Source of the DNA: Russula earlei
Lineage: Eukaryota; Basidiomycota; Agaricomycetes; Russulales; Russulaceae
Length of the DNA stretch: 64,000 nt
Direction of reading: 5' to 3'
Assembly (NCBI GenBank): GCA_025769875.1
Contig: JAGFNK010000195.1
Location: 1 to 64,000 of the forward strand
The notes beneath the pieces were generated by a model, which worked only from the letters and a program-made list of their open reading frames with translations, did no database searches and was not told the DNA's origin. The position numbers were made by a program, and so were the translations under genes. This document shows, one piece after another, positions 36,604-46,823 of this stretch (its first letter is position 1; each line of letters starts with the position of its first letter).

Positions 36604-37140
36604 GTGTGAGGGTGCACACTGTGGGCGATCTGAGGGTGAGGGCCAGGACCATCATTGTGGTGGGAACACTTGCAGGGCCAGTGACAGGATTTATCACAAT
36701 TTCAGGTATGACAGATGGATGTGTCAATTGAGAAGTTGGAGTGGAGGAAGCAGGACATACAATCTTTGTGACCTCATGAGCTTCCTGCTGCTGCTTGACT
36801 TGTGTGACAAGTGAATGGTCCAGCATGAATTGGATCGCCTAAGCTGTGGGACATGTGTGCTGTGTGTGATCTGAGGGCGAGGGCCAGGACCGACATTGTG
36901 GTGGGAACACTTGCAGGGCCAGTGACAGGATTTATCACAATTTCAGGTACAAAAGATGGATGTGTCAATTGAGAAGTTGGAGTGGAGGAAGCAGGACATA
37001 CAATCTTCATGACCTCATGAGCTTCCTGCTGCTGCTTGACTTGTGTGACAAGTGAATGGTCCAGCATGAATTGGATCGCCTAAGCCACAGAATGTGCATG
37101 CCGCGCACAATCCGAGGGTGAGGGCTGGGACAGAGGCAAT
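36604..37140. repeat. Tandem repeat, 241-bp unit, about two and a quarter copies
   Basis: 'ggtgggaacacttgcagggc' occurs near 36,659 and again 241 bp later, and the sequence matches through 'gaattggatcgcctaagc' at the end of each unit; a third unit starts at 37,085 and breaks off. Minus-strand frames repeat with it but show no domain. A separate imperfect direct repeat ('acatgtctacttttggatct', about 115-bp spacing) lies at 35,988-36,160. Confidence 0.8.
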
Positions 37141-37682
37141 GTATGGAGGCAATGTACGGAGGCAGGGCAGCACCATTGTGGGTGGTGGTTCCATCCACAG
37201 AGGTGGAGGTGGAGGTGAAGTTGGAGTCAGGAATATCCCATGTGAGGGGATGTCCATGTGCTTTATGCCAGGTGTTGTCAGTGCGGAAGGCTTTGACAAC
37301 TTGGGGATGGAGGAGACCCAAGGCAGGGTGGGTGTCAGGCACTAGGAGGGAGGGCACAAGAGGCTCCAAGGTGAGGTGTGGGCAGAAGTTGTCAAAGATG
37401 TTGAGCACAGCTATTGCTCTTGTTGTCATGTCTTGGCCATGGCTGCATGGTCGTCTCCAACTGAGGTGGTGGTGGCATGCATGGGCAATAGCATGTGGCC
37501 TGCAGCGTGCATCCTGAGCTATTGGCATGTCTGGGTGTGTCAGCAAAAGGCCTGCGATGGTGGTGGCTTCTGCTTCTTGAGGTGGCAGCATGTTCTTCAT
37601 CATCTGATTCTTTGTGGGTTGTTTTATTTGTTCCTTGTTGACATCTTTTATGCAGTGTGGTCTGGAAGCAGGGGTGTGGGTG

Positions 37683-37960
37683 GCAAGCACGAGTTCATAG
37701 GCATAAGTGTAGGGGGCACTGGAGGCATTGAGATGGTGATACTGACTGGGGCAGTGGGAGGTACAGCTGGTGCTAAAGTGGCTGAGGTGGCGGCTGGCAA
37801 TATGGTGGACAGAGCTGAGGTGCCAAAGGACAAGGCTGAGATGGCGGCAGTGGCTGGGGATGCTGGGGATGCGGCGGTGTAGGTACCAGTGCTGATGCTG
37901 GTGCTAGTGAAGGTGCCAGTGCTGGTGCTAGTGCTGGTGACAGTGGCTCTTCCACATCAC
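37683..37960. repeat. GCT/GTG-rich repeat family, copy 3
   Basis: Shares its left edge ('ggcataagtgtaggggg') with the stretch at 32,775 and then runs into short codon-like repeats such as 'gtgctggtgctagtg'. No gene supported. Confidence 0.4.
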
Positions 37961-39478
37961 CGCTGTGTTCCGAGGAGTTAGAGAACTGAGGTGGGGATGG
38001 ATGAGGCTAAGATGGAGGCAGCAGATGGGGAGATGGTGGGTGGACCTGACATGCAATGGGCAGGGCAGCAGGGTGTGTGTAAGCCCTTAGCAAGCTGCCG
38101 TGCAGCATGACTTCAGTCACACACAACTCTTGTCTCACAGGCCATCATACAATCCTCAATGCTCCTTTGGCATCTTGGCAACATACTCAAGCTCTTGGAA
38201 TCACTTTTAGAATGCCTAGGGGAAAGAGACAGAACCCAGTGACTCCATCACCTAGGAAAAGGACATCAAAGCATGCTTGTGCAACCCAGGGTCAGGACCA
38301 GGACATTGAAGATGTCCATCTGCCTGGTGGCATCCTCTAAACAATGTTTTCTGTTCAATGTAAGTGGGTTTCAATTTGTGTGGTATTATCAGCACTGACA
38401 TATGTGGTGATAATCATTAGTTACACCCACTGCAGCTGCAACAAGAGGTGTGTCGACCTTGTCAACTCCAAGACATCCTTGTGTCACTTTTGACCCTGTT
38501 GTGACCACAGCTAGTGGCAGCACCCAACAGCTCAATCAAGCTCCAGGATCTGGTGTCGACAATCCTTTCATTAGCTCTGGAAGCTCTGGATCTCAAATTT
38601 CCACTGGGCAACACATATGTAGATTATGTTATGTAATCAATGAAACTAATTTTTGTTCGACATGGACAGAATATTTCTTCACACGCTGTTGTGGATGATG
38701 AAGACTTCAACCTCAATACATCCCCCCTCTCCTCTGACACTGAAGATGCTACTGTACCTGCTTGTTACCAAGTGGTTTGGGGTCTGGAGAATGCCGGAAC
38801 ACCTGAACTATGGACTGCACCATTTGCATCATGCATGTGTCAGATCTTGATCATTTATGTCTGTTGATATCACATTCAGAATGTGTTGATCATATCTTTC
38901 TGAAGATGTACTGAAGAAGCAATGAGTAGCATTGCTTCTGTCCCAGATGTTCCTGTACCACCACGTACGTCACTTCCTTGATTAGAAAAGTACTTATGAC
39001 ACTGAGATTGCTACTAGGGAAGCACTTAATGCGTCCAGCACTGAGATTGTCTACATAGAAGCAACCTCACTTCTATGAGCCACCTTTTGCTTATATAGCA
39101 CCAACCAGTACTACAATAGCATGAACCTTATCCCTGTAGGGCTATATAGAGCCCCCAGTCTGTAGCAGTTGAGCCTTAAGCTCAACTTAGTTTGCCAATC
39201 CCAAACAGTTGACTCCTACCCTGTTTGCAGAGCCCCTCTCATCTTGTTGCCATACTCCAGAAGGATCTAACACTCCTTCCCCTCCACAAGTATTGCTTGC
39301 TTGACTCAAGCATATCTGCATTGGTAGGACACATTCATAGACATGACCATTGATCTTATTTAAGGCACTTTGGAGCCTTAACAGCAATAACAAAGCCTGA
39401 AGTCAGCTAATCAGTAACCAAATGAGTAAGCAAGCATGGGTAAGCAATCAGTCATGAACATGAGTCAGATTCCTAACA

Positions 39479-39712
39479 TGTAGGCAAGAAAGATGGCAAA
39501 TGATGCTATGTCCAAGATTATAGACATCTTAATGTGATTACTGTTGAAAACAAAACCCCCCTTCCTCTCATTCCTGAAATCATCACTTGCTTAGGAAGTA
39601 AACAATACTTCACTAAGTTTGACATACAGTGGGGTTATAATAACATACACATCAAAGACAGTGATCAATGGAAGGCACCATTCAAAACTAACAAGGGCTT
39701 AATTTGAACCAT
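39479..39712 (+). pseudogene. Ty3/gypsy pol, reverse transcriptase core (continuation of 34,396)
   Basis: Reads 'GKKDGK', stop, 'CYVQDYRHLNVITVENKTPL', 'PEIITCLGSKQYFTKFDIQ', 'WGYNNIHIKDSDQWKAPFKT': the fingers and first catalytic block of a Ty3-type reverse transcriptase, directly continuing the fragment cut at 34,396. Several replaced residues (stop for CGA, Q for R) are CpG transitions. The region with the YxDD motif and everything after it is missing. Confidence 0.85.
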
Positions 39713-41581
39713 GGTGGCAAGACTGGAGTATGCAGAACAAGCACAATTTAAATGACAAATGAAGAGTGAGACTGTTGCAATGCACAAACAAAGTGGGCAA
39801 TTGAAATAAGCATCCATGCAGGTCATTTTGAATGCTAGGTTGTGCAGTTGTTCCCCAGAAAGGGGAGGAAAGCTGGTAGTGCAATTGTTGTCACTGTTGG
39901 CATGGGTGATGGTGGTGGTCCAAGATCAAGAAGCAATGTTGCATGATGTTTCAATGTGGCCAGCCTTTGTCCTTGTACTTCTTGAACACTGCAAATGATG
40001 TCATATTGACCTGCAAATCAACTAAGATGAGGCTCACAGTGTGGGAATGCCATGCCAAGTTTCTAGTATGTTGAGATAAAGAGTAGCCAAAGCGTTGATG
40101 CGTCAGCCAAAACTGTCCAGGCGGCCCACAGGCCCAGACCACATAAGTGTTTCAGCTCAGTTGCTGCAACACATACAATAGCAAAATTGATAGTGTGATC
40201 TAAGACAATTGGTAGCTAGCACATAGCAATCATGAAAACAATTTGATAGTTACTACAGACAAAATAATTAGGGACACTCTCAGATACTTAAGAGTGTTGT
40301 ACATACAGTAGATACTTCAGTTTCGTCTCACAGAAACTGAAGTAAGTACTTACTATCTCACGATCTTATCAGTAGCTGATTACGCGTTGTAGTATCATTT
40401 TATTAGGTAAATATGACACAAGTAGTTTTGTCTCACAGAAACTGAATATCATTTTATTAGATCTACTACAATCTAATCTGCCTTATCACTGCATGATTCA
40501 ACACAGTAACCCACGGTAGGTGGAGCGCTGTGCTCTTGATACCATCAGCCCACGAGGGGGTCCGGTGGTCGAGTCACGAGGAAACCGCGTGGATATGATG
40601 TTTGAACTGCGGCGCGTAGTCCCGAGGTCGCGCAAATTATTGTCAGCTTGCATTTATATAAGGACATAAGGACTTGCCCCAAGACGAAGAGGGGCAAGTC
40701 GACTCTCGTCGCACCGGACACGTGCTTACCTAAAGTGCTTTCACGCTCAAATACTGAGTACGCGGCCGTGACAGCTTGCGTCATTTTTAGCTCCGCCTCG
40801 TTTTTTCCGATTGTTTGTAATGCCTTTTTGTCTTGATAAGCGTGTTGACCTTGGAAATTGGAAAAAGCCCATCGGAGGACCAAACGGACCGATCCAAAAC
40901 TCAGATGCCTACCCGTACCGCACTGACTAGCTCGAATGAACTGTCGTTGTGTTCCTGAACAGTTTTTGTTTATTCGGCGCTCATCGTTATCACCTTCTGA
41001 TGGATGGCACTTACGGGCACGCGCCGAGTACGGCCTGGATCACGTGTTTACAACCATCTCCTTTAGTTCCCAATGGAAATGAAAATGAAAACTGAACGTC
41101 GGTGGGCCCGCCTTCATCACCACGCCTTGCTGACGTAGATGATTCAGCACGGCTGCGATCATATGCAAAATCCGACAACCTAGGACTGAGCTCCATGTAC
41201 ATATGCAGTCCCTCTTGCTTCGCTGAAATTGATGCTTGTGACCTGCACTTCTTTCAACTGCTCAAACTTCCGCCCCCCTTTCCCGTCCTGACTTTTGCGC
41301 CATCAGAGCGTCACGCTGTCGGAGAAGAAATATGGGCGGCGCTGACGATACCTCTTCAGGGACGGCGCTCGGACAGAACGTGTTGTATTTCAGTTCACTT
41401 CCCACCTGGGCAACCATTCCGGCATCTGGACTGCAGGCCAGGGCCCCGGGTCCCCAGCTTGCCGCCAACCAACCAGAATGCAGGGACTGACGGGTCAGGT
41501 GGCATACGCAGTATAAGACCCAGTCTGTACACCGTAGTACCGGCGCACGAACCTCTGACACCTCAGCCCACCCTCGCAATC
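39713..41581. other. Repeat-to-unique transition, no supported gene
   Basis: CpG-poor repeat-like DNA to about 40,500, including a short duplicated stretch with 'tctcacagaaactgaa' at 40,325 and 40,430; then CpG-normal DNA upstream of the kinase-like gene. A 112-codon minus frame (40,545-40,883) has no domain. Confidence 0.5.
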
Positions 41582-42752
41582 ATGGCGACGCTAGTCTTGA
41601 CTATGCCCACATCTCCCGAGCTTCCGCGTAGCTATGAGCACCGTACCCTTCGCGCGCACGAAGCTCATAAAGCTACTGGCCCATCGTTCTCCCTCAGCAA
41701 CACGTCGTGGCTCAGGGGTCAGTCAATCCTGCGCGGGACTCTCTCCTCTCCCCGCGTCACCGTCGACGTAGTGGCCAAGTTAGGCACGACCACCAGCACC
41801 ATCAACGTTCTCAGAAAAGAGCTCGCCTTCTACCAAAAACTTCACCGCTTGCAGGGAGTCTGCATCCCCAAGTGCTTCGGATACTTCTTTACCGTGTCTG
41901 ACGAGCAAACGTTTGGTTGCTTGATCCTCGAGTACTGTGGCAAGCCCATCCGTTCGATCTACGATAGCCAAGGCGACGTACCTCTTGTTTTGAGGTGCAC
42001 TCTTGTTCTTGTTCTTGTCCATTATCCGACCAATTTTTCCGCTGACGTCCTGGCTATTCAGAGTGAACATCATCAACGCGATTAAACGGATACACGACGC
42101 GGGGGTCGTTCTCGGCGGGTTTGGAGTCCTCGACGTTCTGGTCGCGAACACAACACCCTTCATAGTCAACTTCAAGAATGCTTCCGAGAGAGTTTGCGAA
42201 CGGAGGCTGGACATCGTCAAAGGGGCGATCGCGCCTACGCGTGAGCAGTTTGGTTGCCCAGAACTCTATCGACACTGTGTCGACCTTTGGATCTGGAAGC
42301 CCCGTGAGCTTTTGCACCTCCACCAAGATTCAGCATGTTCGGCTGACTGGCTCACTGATTCAGGCACGTTCACTTTCGAAGGCCAGCGATTCCACGTGGA
42401 AGACGTGTCTAGTCCAGCGCAACTCACGGAAAAGATCTCGAATGACGCGAAGCCCATCGAGAAATCCCGAGCAGATGCGATGCACGCCACTGTTAAACAC
42501 CTTCTAGACTTCTACCGGGAAGAGTTCCCGGGGTTAGAAGGTTATACTTTTTTTACTGGCCCGGTCCTGTCATACATCGTGAGACTGATCGATAACTGCT
42601 TTGTAGATTGGCATAAACAGTGGCTGGCCGCTGGTTCTCCCCTTCCTGCACAGAAGGATACCCGTGGGGGCGGAGAAAGGGACGTTGCGACCGATCTGTG
42701 GAATCTCAAAATACCCATTCGTTCGTCAACGACCATCCAATCATCGTTATAA
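41582..42752 (+). CDS. Protein-kinase-like protein lacking catalytic residues
   Basis: Two exons, 41,582-41,994 and 42,062-42,752, joined across a 67-nt GT-AG intron, give about 367 residues. The fold is that of the small kinase-like proteins common in agaricomycetes: 'ELAFYQKLHRLQGVCIPKCF', 'FGCLILEYCGKPI' (hinge), 'IKRIHDAGVVLGGFGVLDVL' (catalytic-loop position), 'TPFIVNFKNASE' (metal-binding-loop position) and 'VKGAIAPTREQFGCPELYR'. In active relatives the loop reads H-G-D...N and the second motif D-F-E; here they are L-G-G...D and N-F-K, so phosphotransfer is unlikely. Frame and splice sites are clean, so it may be an expressed pseudokinase rather than a dead gene. The start is the first Met in frame after CpG-rich upstream DNA. 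More introns in the last third are possible. Confidence 0.65.
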
Positions 42753-44120
42753 GTGATCAGAGCGGTCTGAGCGCGCGACGGGGGCGCGAAGAAAACCTGG
42801 GAATGTTATATTACATTGATACTTTGAGGCTGCTACTGCTGGATCGAAGACGACTTGCAAAGGGGCTGTGAAATCATATGAGTACGTATGGAGTTATCGT
42901 CGTCGGGAACTAAACAACGTACTGCGGTGCGCCCTTGCATGTGCCATACCTACTTTTAAGCGTCGTCATGCGCGGGGGTAAGGATTGCCCTTCTCGGATG
43001 CCACGGGGCAAGTGGAGCCCAGGGAGAGATGGAGGGAATCACAAGCAAGGCCGACGCTAACGTCATATACCCTCGAAGAACCCAAATCATCGATCAAATG
43101 GAAGAAGAGCACATACCAAATCATGATGAAATGATGCAAGCGGGCTCGAAGAAATGCAATAATAGGGCGCCACAAGGCTATCCACGGTTTCCCTTTCGTA
43201 TAAATACCTTGTTTTGTGCTCGTAGAGGTTATAACTGTGGGCAACGCTGATTTAGTACTTGATACTCACGCTTTATTCTTTCGTTGAGCACGACGCGACT
43301 CATCATGGCGCCCATTATTCCACTCAAGCCTTCAAGAATGATAATTCCAGGTAGCGGGTTTCTTCTCCATGATTATCAGGACAAAACGTATTGGCGAAGT
43401 GCGTAAAAGAGAGCGTGATCGGTTCACTGGGCGTTGAACGTTGAGCGTTGGCAGGCATTTCGCTCGCGTCCCGTCTCCGACCAATTACCTAAGCCCACGT
43501 TGGTTACCGTCTACCCTCACCTCACAGTAACAGACAGAAAGCCGAAACAACACCGTGCCCACCCCGTCGCTGTCATGCTGCGCTAGCTCAAGATTGAATG
43601 GCTCACGAGTTCATAGATACTCTACTTATCCAGCAGCGGGGGAACACGATTTTGCTGCGTTCCGGCTCCTGTTTAACGTCACCGTATCGATGGCACAACA
43701 CATGCGGGCCCAAGGTGCCAAGTTGCCATAATGGCCGTGGCTGACACTGGCATAACCCGCTCTTTCTACTGTAAGTCACACTGGAAGTCTGTGTTCCGAC
43801 CGCTTTGTGTCGCGCCATCCTCGATACCTTGTTACAGTATTGGAAGAACATCCACTCATGCTTGCATCTGTTCAATCTCGGACCACGTCCACCCGCTACG
43901 CTCATTGTCTGCTGATACATTCGCGCCCGCTGCTAGCATTGTCTACTGGTTCCATCCATTGTTCATTGTGAGCGACCGAAGGACACGTTTGGGTGTATCC
44001 GAGTCCCAGCCAATGGTGTATCGCATCAGCCATCCAATTCACCCGACTTCACCTCGTTCAACTCGTGTGCGAGTTTGACGACGTCATTCTAAATGTAGTG
44101 ATTCAGCTGGCGCTTCGAAC
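42753..44120. other. No supported gene
   Basis: Frames on both strands (42,966-43,244 minus; 43,603-43,920 minus; 43,731-44,078 plus) are without domains. Some GT/AG pairs (for example 43,771-43,837) would fit introns, but I could not build a convincing protein. Confidence 0.45.
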
Positions 44121-44127
44121 GGAACGG

Positions 44128-44461
44128 ATTATTTGACTCGGCGCACCCCTTCACGAGCGATCTTCACGGCCGGGTCTCCCTCACGGGCGGTGCGCGCGAT
44201 GGTGTTGCCCTGGCCCAAAGCAAGGATGAATTAAAGATTCGTTACTACTATGATGCGCATATGAATCAACAAAATGGGCACGCGCACCTTGCTGCTCTGG
44301 ACCTGGGCTTGACCCTCTTGAACGACTTGGTCGACTTTACCCGTGACGCTGCTGCTCCCCCACTTCCATCTGCCGCCATGCGATTCAGCCAGCAAGGCAG
44401 TAAGAAACATGGCTGAGTGACGCACGACACATCTTGTCCTTCCTTCAAAGGTTCGCTCATG
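44128..44461 (-). CDS. Small hypothetical protein, spliced
   Basis: On the minus strand a Met near 44,461 ('MSEPLKEGQD'), an intron of about 58 nt, 'VTGKVDQVVQEGQAQVQSSK', an intron from gtgcgcg (about 44,289) to ggccag (about 44,211), and 'GNTIARTAREGDPAVKIARE' with 'GVRRVK' then a stop near 44,132 form a 60-70 residue polar protein. The style (short, Gly/Gln/Lys-rich) recalls small stress-related proteins of fungi, but I cannot name a family. Splice sites were chosen only for frame. Confidence 0.35.
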
Positions 44462-45188
44462 GTATTTAACGTGGAAGTTCAGAATCAGAACAATTGTTTT
44501 TTTGGGGGTGGAGGTATGCAAACATGTCTTATTTTATAGCACGCGGGTGAACGACGTCATCGCATAGAGTCATAGGGGATAGGGGTTCACATCCGGGAAG
44601 GGTTTGTCAGCAGACTTTAGTGTGCTCGACCTATGAATAATATAATAGACGACAAATGCAACTGAAGTTGCTCCTAAGGAGGGACGTGAGATGCTCTTAT
44701 ATCTTACCACTCTTACATCGCCTGCAAGCATACATTCTTCTCTGGACTTAGGGCTAAGGACTGACGGACGTTGTGAACTCGAGGGTCTTGAGGGTACTCC
44801 CTTTCACCCAGTCGTAGCACCACGGAATTCGGTCATACAGCATCGCAACGGAGATTTCTATAATAAAGAACCCCTCTAAGGCACATCTCAAAAGCCGCGC
44901 GTCAGTAGTCAGAAGCGCATCAACCCATACGGAGAAGGCGAAATGTGAACACCGAGAAGAGAATGAGTGAGATTATAGATCATGATACTCTAGATACATT
45001 CGTGTCGGCAATCCGTCCATACAGCAAAAACGTAGCGAACCATATCCTTCGAACTTGTAGCATTTACATCAGTACTATTAAGACACGGAGCAGGACAGAT
45101 GAGTAGATACATCTATGAAATGTAGAAGAGATGCGTGCATCCTTGTTAGGTCAGGGCGATGTCAAGAGTGTACACTGGCAAGTGTTGA

Positions 45189-45675
45189 TCAAAGGCTCGG
45201 ATGCAAGCGACCAAAGGATGGTGTGCGCGTCGTGAGGCTAAAGACGGGGAAATAATGTTCGTCAGAGGTCCACCTCGGCTCCCCAAGAACCGGAAGGCGT
45301 CCTCGTATCAGGTTGGCGAGGGCAGGCGGGTCCAGCGTCGGGAGTTGTAAGGAGTGTTCCTTGTTAAGAAGGAGGAGGAGTCGGATGACATATCTCTCTG
45401 GAGTGTCGACCGCGTCAAGATTTTTATCGCCGTGCACAGGGACGGCGAAGCGCGCTGCCTCTGATGCGATCCTTGTATTTGGAGATCGACTCCTTCAACC
45501 GTTCCATCGGCGCCGCAGAACAGGCGATGTAGACGACACCGGAAAAGACCCCCATCGGGTTGAAGCGAGCTAGAGACGGCGCGCATGTCGTCACGGACTC
45601 CTTCCAGCCGTTCACCGACTGGATAGCCGTCCCGCACGAGACGTTGCCCTCAAACAGCTGGTGTTCTGAAAGCAT
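45189..45675 (-). CDS. Unidentified coding-like segment
   Basis: Minus-strand frames connect as 'FSGVVYIACSAAPMERLKES', 'ISKYKDRIRGSALRR', then after a one-base change 'HGDKNLDAVDTPERYVIRLL', 'LLNKEHSLQLPTLDPPALAN' and 'LIRGRLPVLGEPRWTSDEHY'. The pieces look like one protein with a frame change near 45,440. Upstream (45,700-46,120) further minus frames might be earlier exons. No family recognised. Confidence 0.35.
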
Positions 45676-46603
45676 GAGAACCCACTGGGGCGAGGAAGCC
45701 GGCTACACTGTAAAATGCGACACCGACGTTGCATGGGGAAGGAATCATGATGGTGGTAAGGACGGGGATGGGTGAAGAGATAGGCGAGTAGCGAGGTGAA
45801 TTGCAAGTAATGAGAGTGTTTGCTGATGCTGTGTGTAGGGAGAACCCAGAATCATTTTATAGATGGCGTTTGTGGAAGGGTCGTCGAAGGAAACGTAATG
45901 TGTGCCTGACACATTTTCCTGAGGGTGTACACAAAGTTCGGGGAACAAAGCTCGGGAAGAACAAATGTAGAAAGATGTTGGATTTGCGCGTGCGTCGAGC
46001 CGCCGATGTTCTGTGCAGTGGTTCGCATGTCACGAGAAAGAATCAAGAACGGAAAAGGTCGTAGAGGCACGTATAGAGACACCGCGGAAGATACGAGCTC
46101 AGAGTCGTCGGAAAGTGTTAACACGCTCAGTTAACGAGTGGTAGCCACTAGCCAAAGCCACACTGGCAGTCCATCATGATACGTCGAGTTGAGGCTACAA
46201 CCCACCACAAACCACAGGCCGTGCATATTGGAGACTCCCAAGTCCGGCCCACTGCAACTTGAAAATGTGAGCCATGTGGCGTCAGTCACCACTTGGGGCT
46301 TGGGAGGACGGCCGATGAGGATTGTTCTGTACCGGAGCGTCCGGACCGTGACCGTAAGTCGCGGCCATCACGTGGTTGCGACCGACCCGACCAAGCACAA
46401 TCACGAAGCGCAACCCTGGTACCCGGTGCGGTACCCGCCCACGCATTGTGTTGTTGATCCATGCAGAGATTCAATGCTCGGTGACGATTAACCGTACTTG
46501 AATGACGTTTGGCAGACTGACAGAAAGTGCGATGGGCACAGGACTTATTCTCGTTCCACGTTCGGTCACGCTGGGTTTTGATTTTCTCGTGACTAGCACT
46601 ACC

Positions 46604-46779
46604 GTAGGAGCTATTTCACGTTCTGACAGCTCATAACGATGGCACTGATCCTTATATGGTCCTGCTGGGCAAGGGTCGCGCCCAACTATTTGTAGGAGCT
46701 ATTTCACGTTCTGACAGTTCATAACGATGACACTGATCCTTATATGGTCTTGCTGGGTAAGGGTTGCGCCCAACTATTC
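46604..46779 (+). promoter_or_regulatory. 88-bp tandem duplication upstream of the Goodbye-NLR
   Basis: Two direct copies (about 46,604-46,691 and 46,692-46,779) share 'gtaggagctatttcacgttc' and a TATA-like 'ccttatatggtc', and end about 45 bp before the ATG. The second copy differs at five sites, each a C-to-T or G-to-A change relative to the first. The position suggests promoter sequence, possibly with two alternative TATA-like boxes; function is inferred. Confidence 0.7.
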
Positions 46780-46823
46780 CCCGTTTTCTCCTACCCACAA
46801 CATCTTAACACTCTCTAATTATT

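Larger units (their letters stand above)
34397..39478 (+). mobile_element. 5.1-kb LTR-type insertion splitting the Ty3 pol gene
   Basis: Starts TGTTAAGATTC and ends CCTAACA, with the 5-bp duplication TGTAG on each side (34,392-34,396; 39,479-39,483). The first 430 bp are a family A LTR. The right end keeps LTR-like 'agtaagcaatcagtcat' motifs, but I could not delimit a full second LTR. No pol genes are visible inside; contents are a nested solo LTR, tandem repeats and low-complexity DNA. Short frames at 38,107-38,340 and 38,450-38,698 have no known domain. It is either a non-autonomous LTR element or one rebuilt by later insertions. Confidence 0.7.

Noticed and set aside
40500..40600. A tRNA-like stretch (gtccggtggtcgagtc)
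   Set aside because: No cloverleaf with a proper T-arm and acceptor stem could be drawn.
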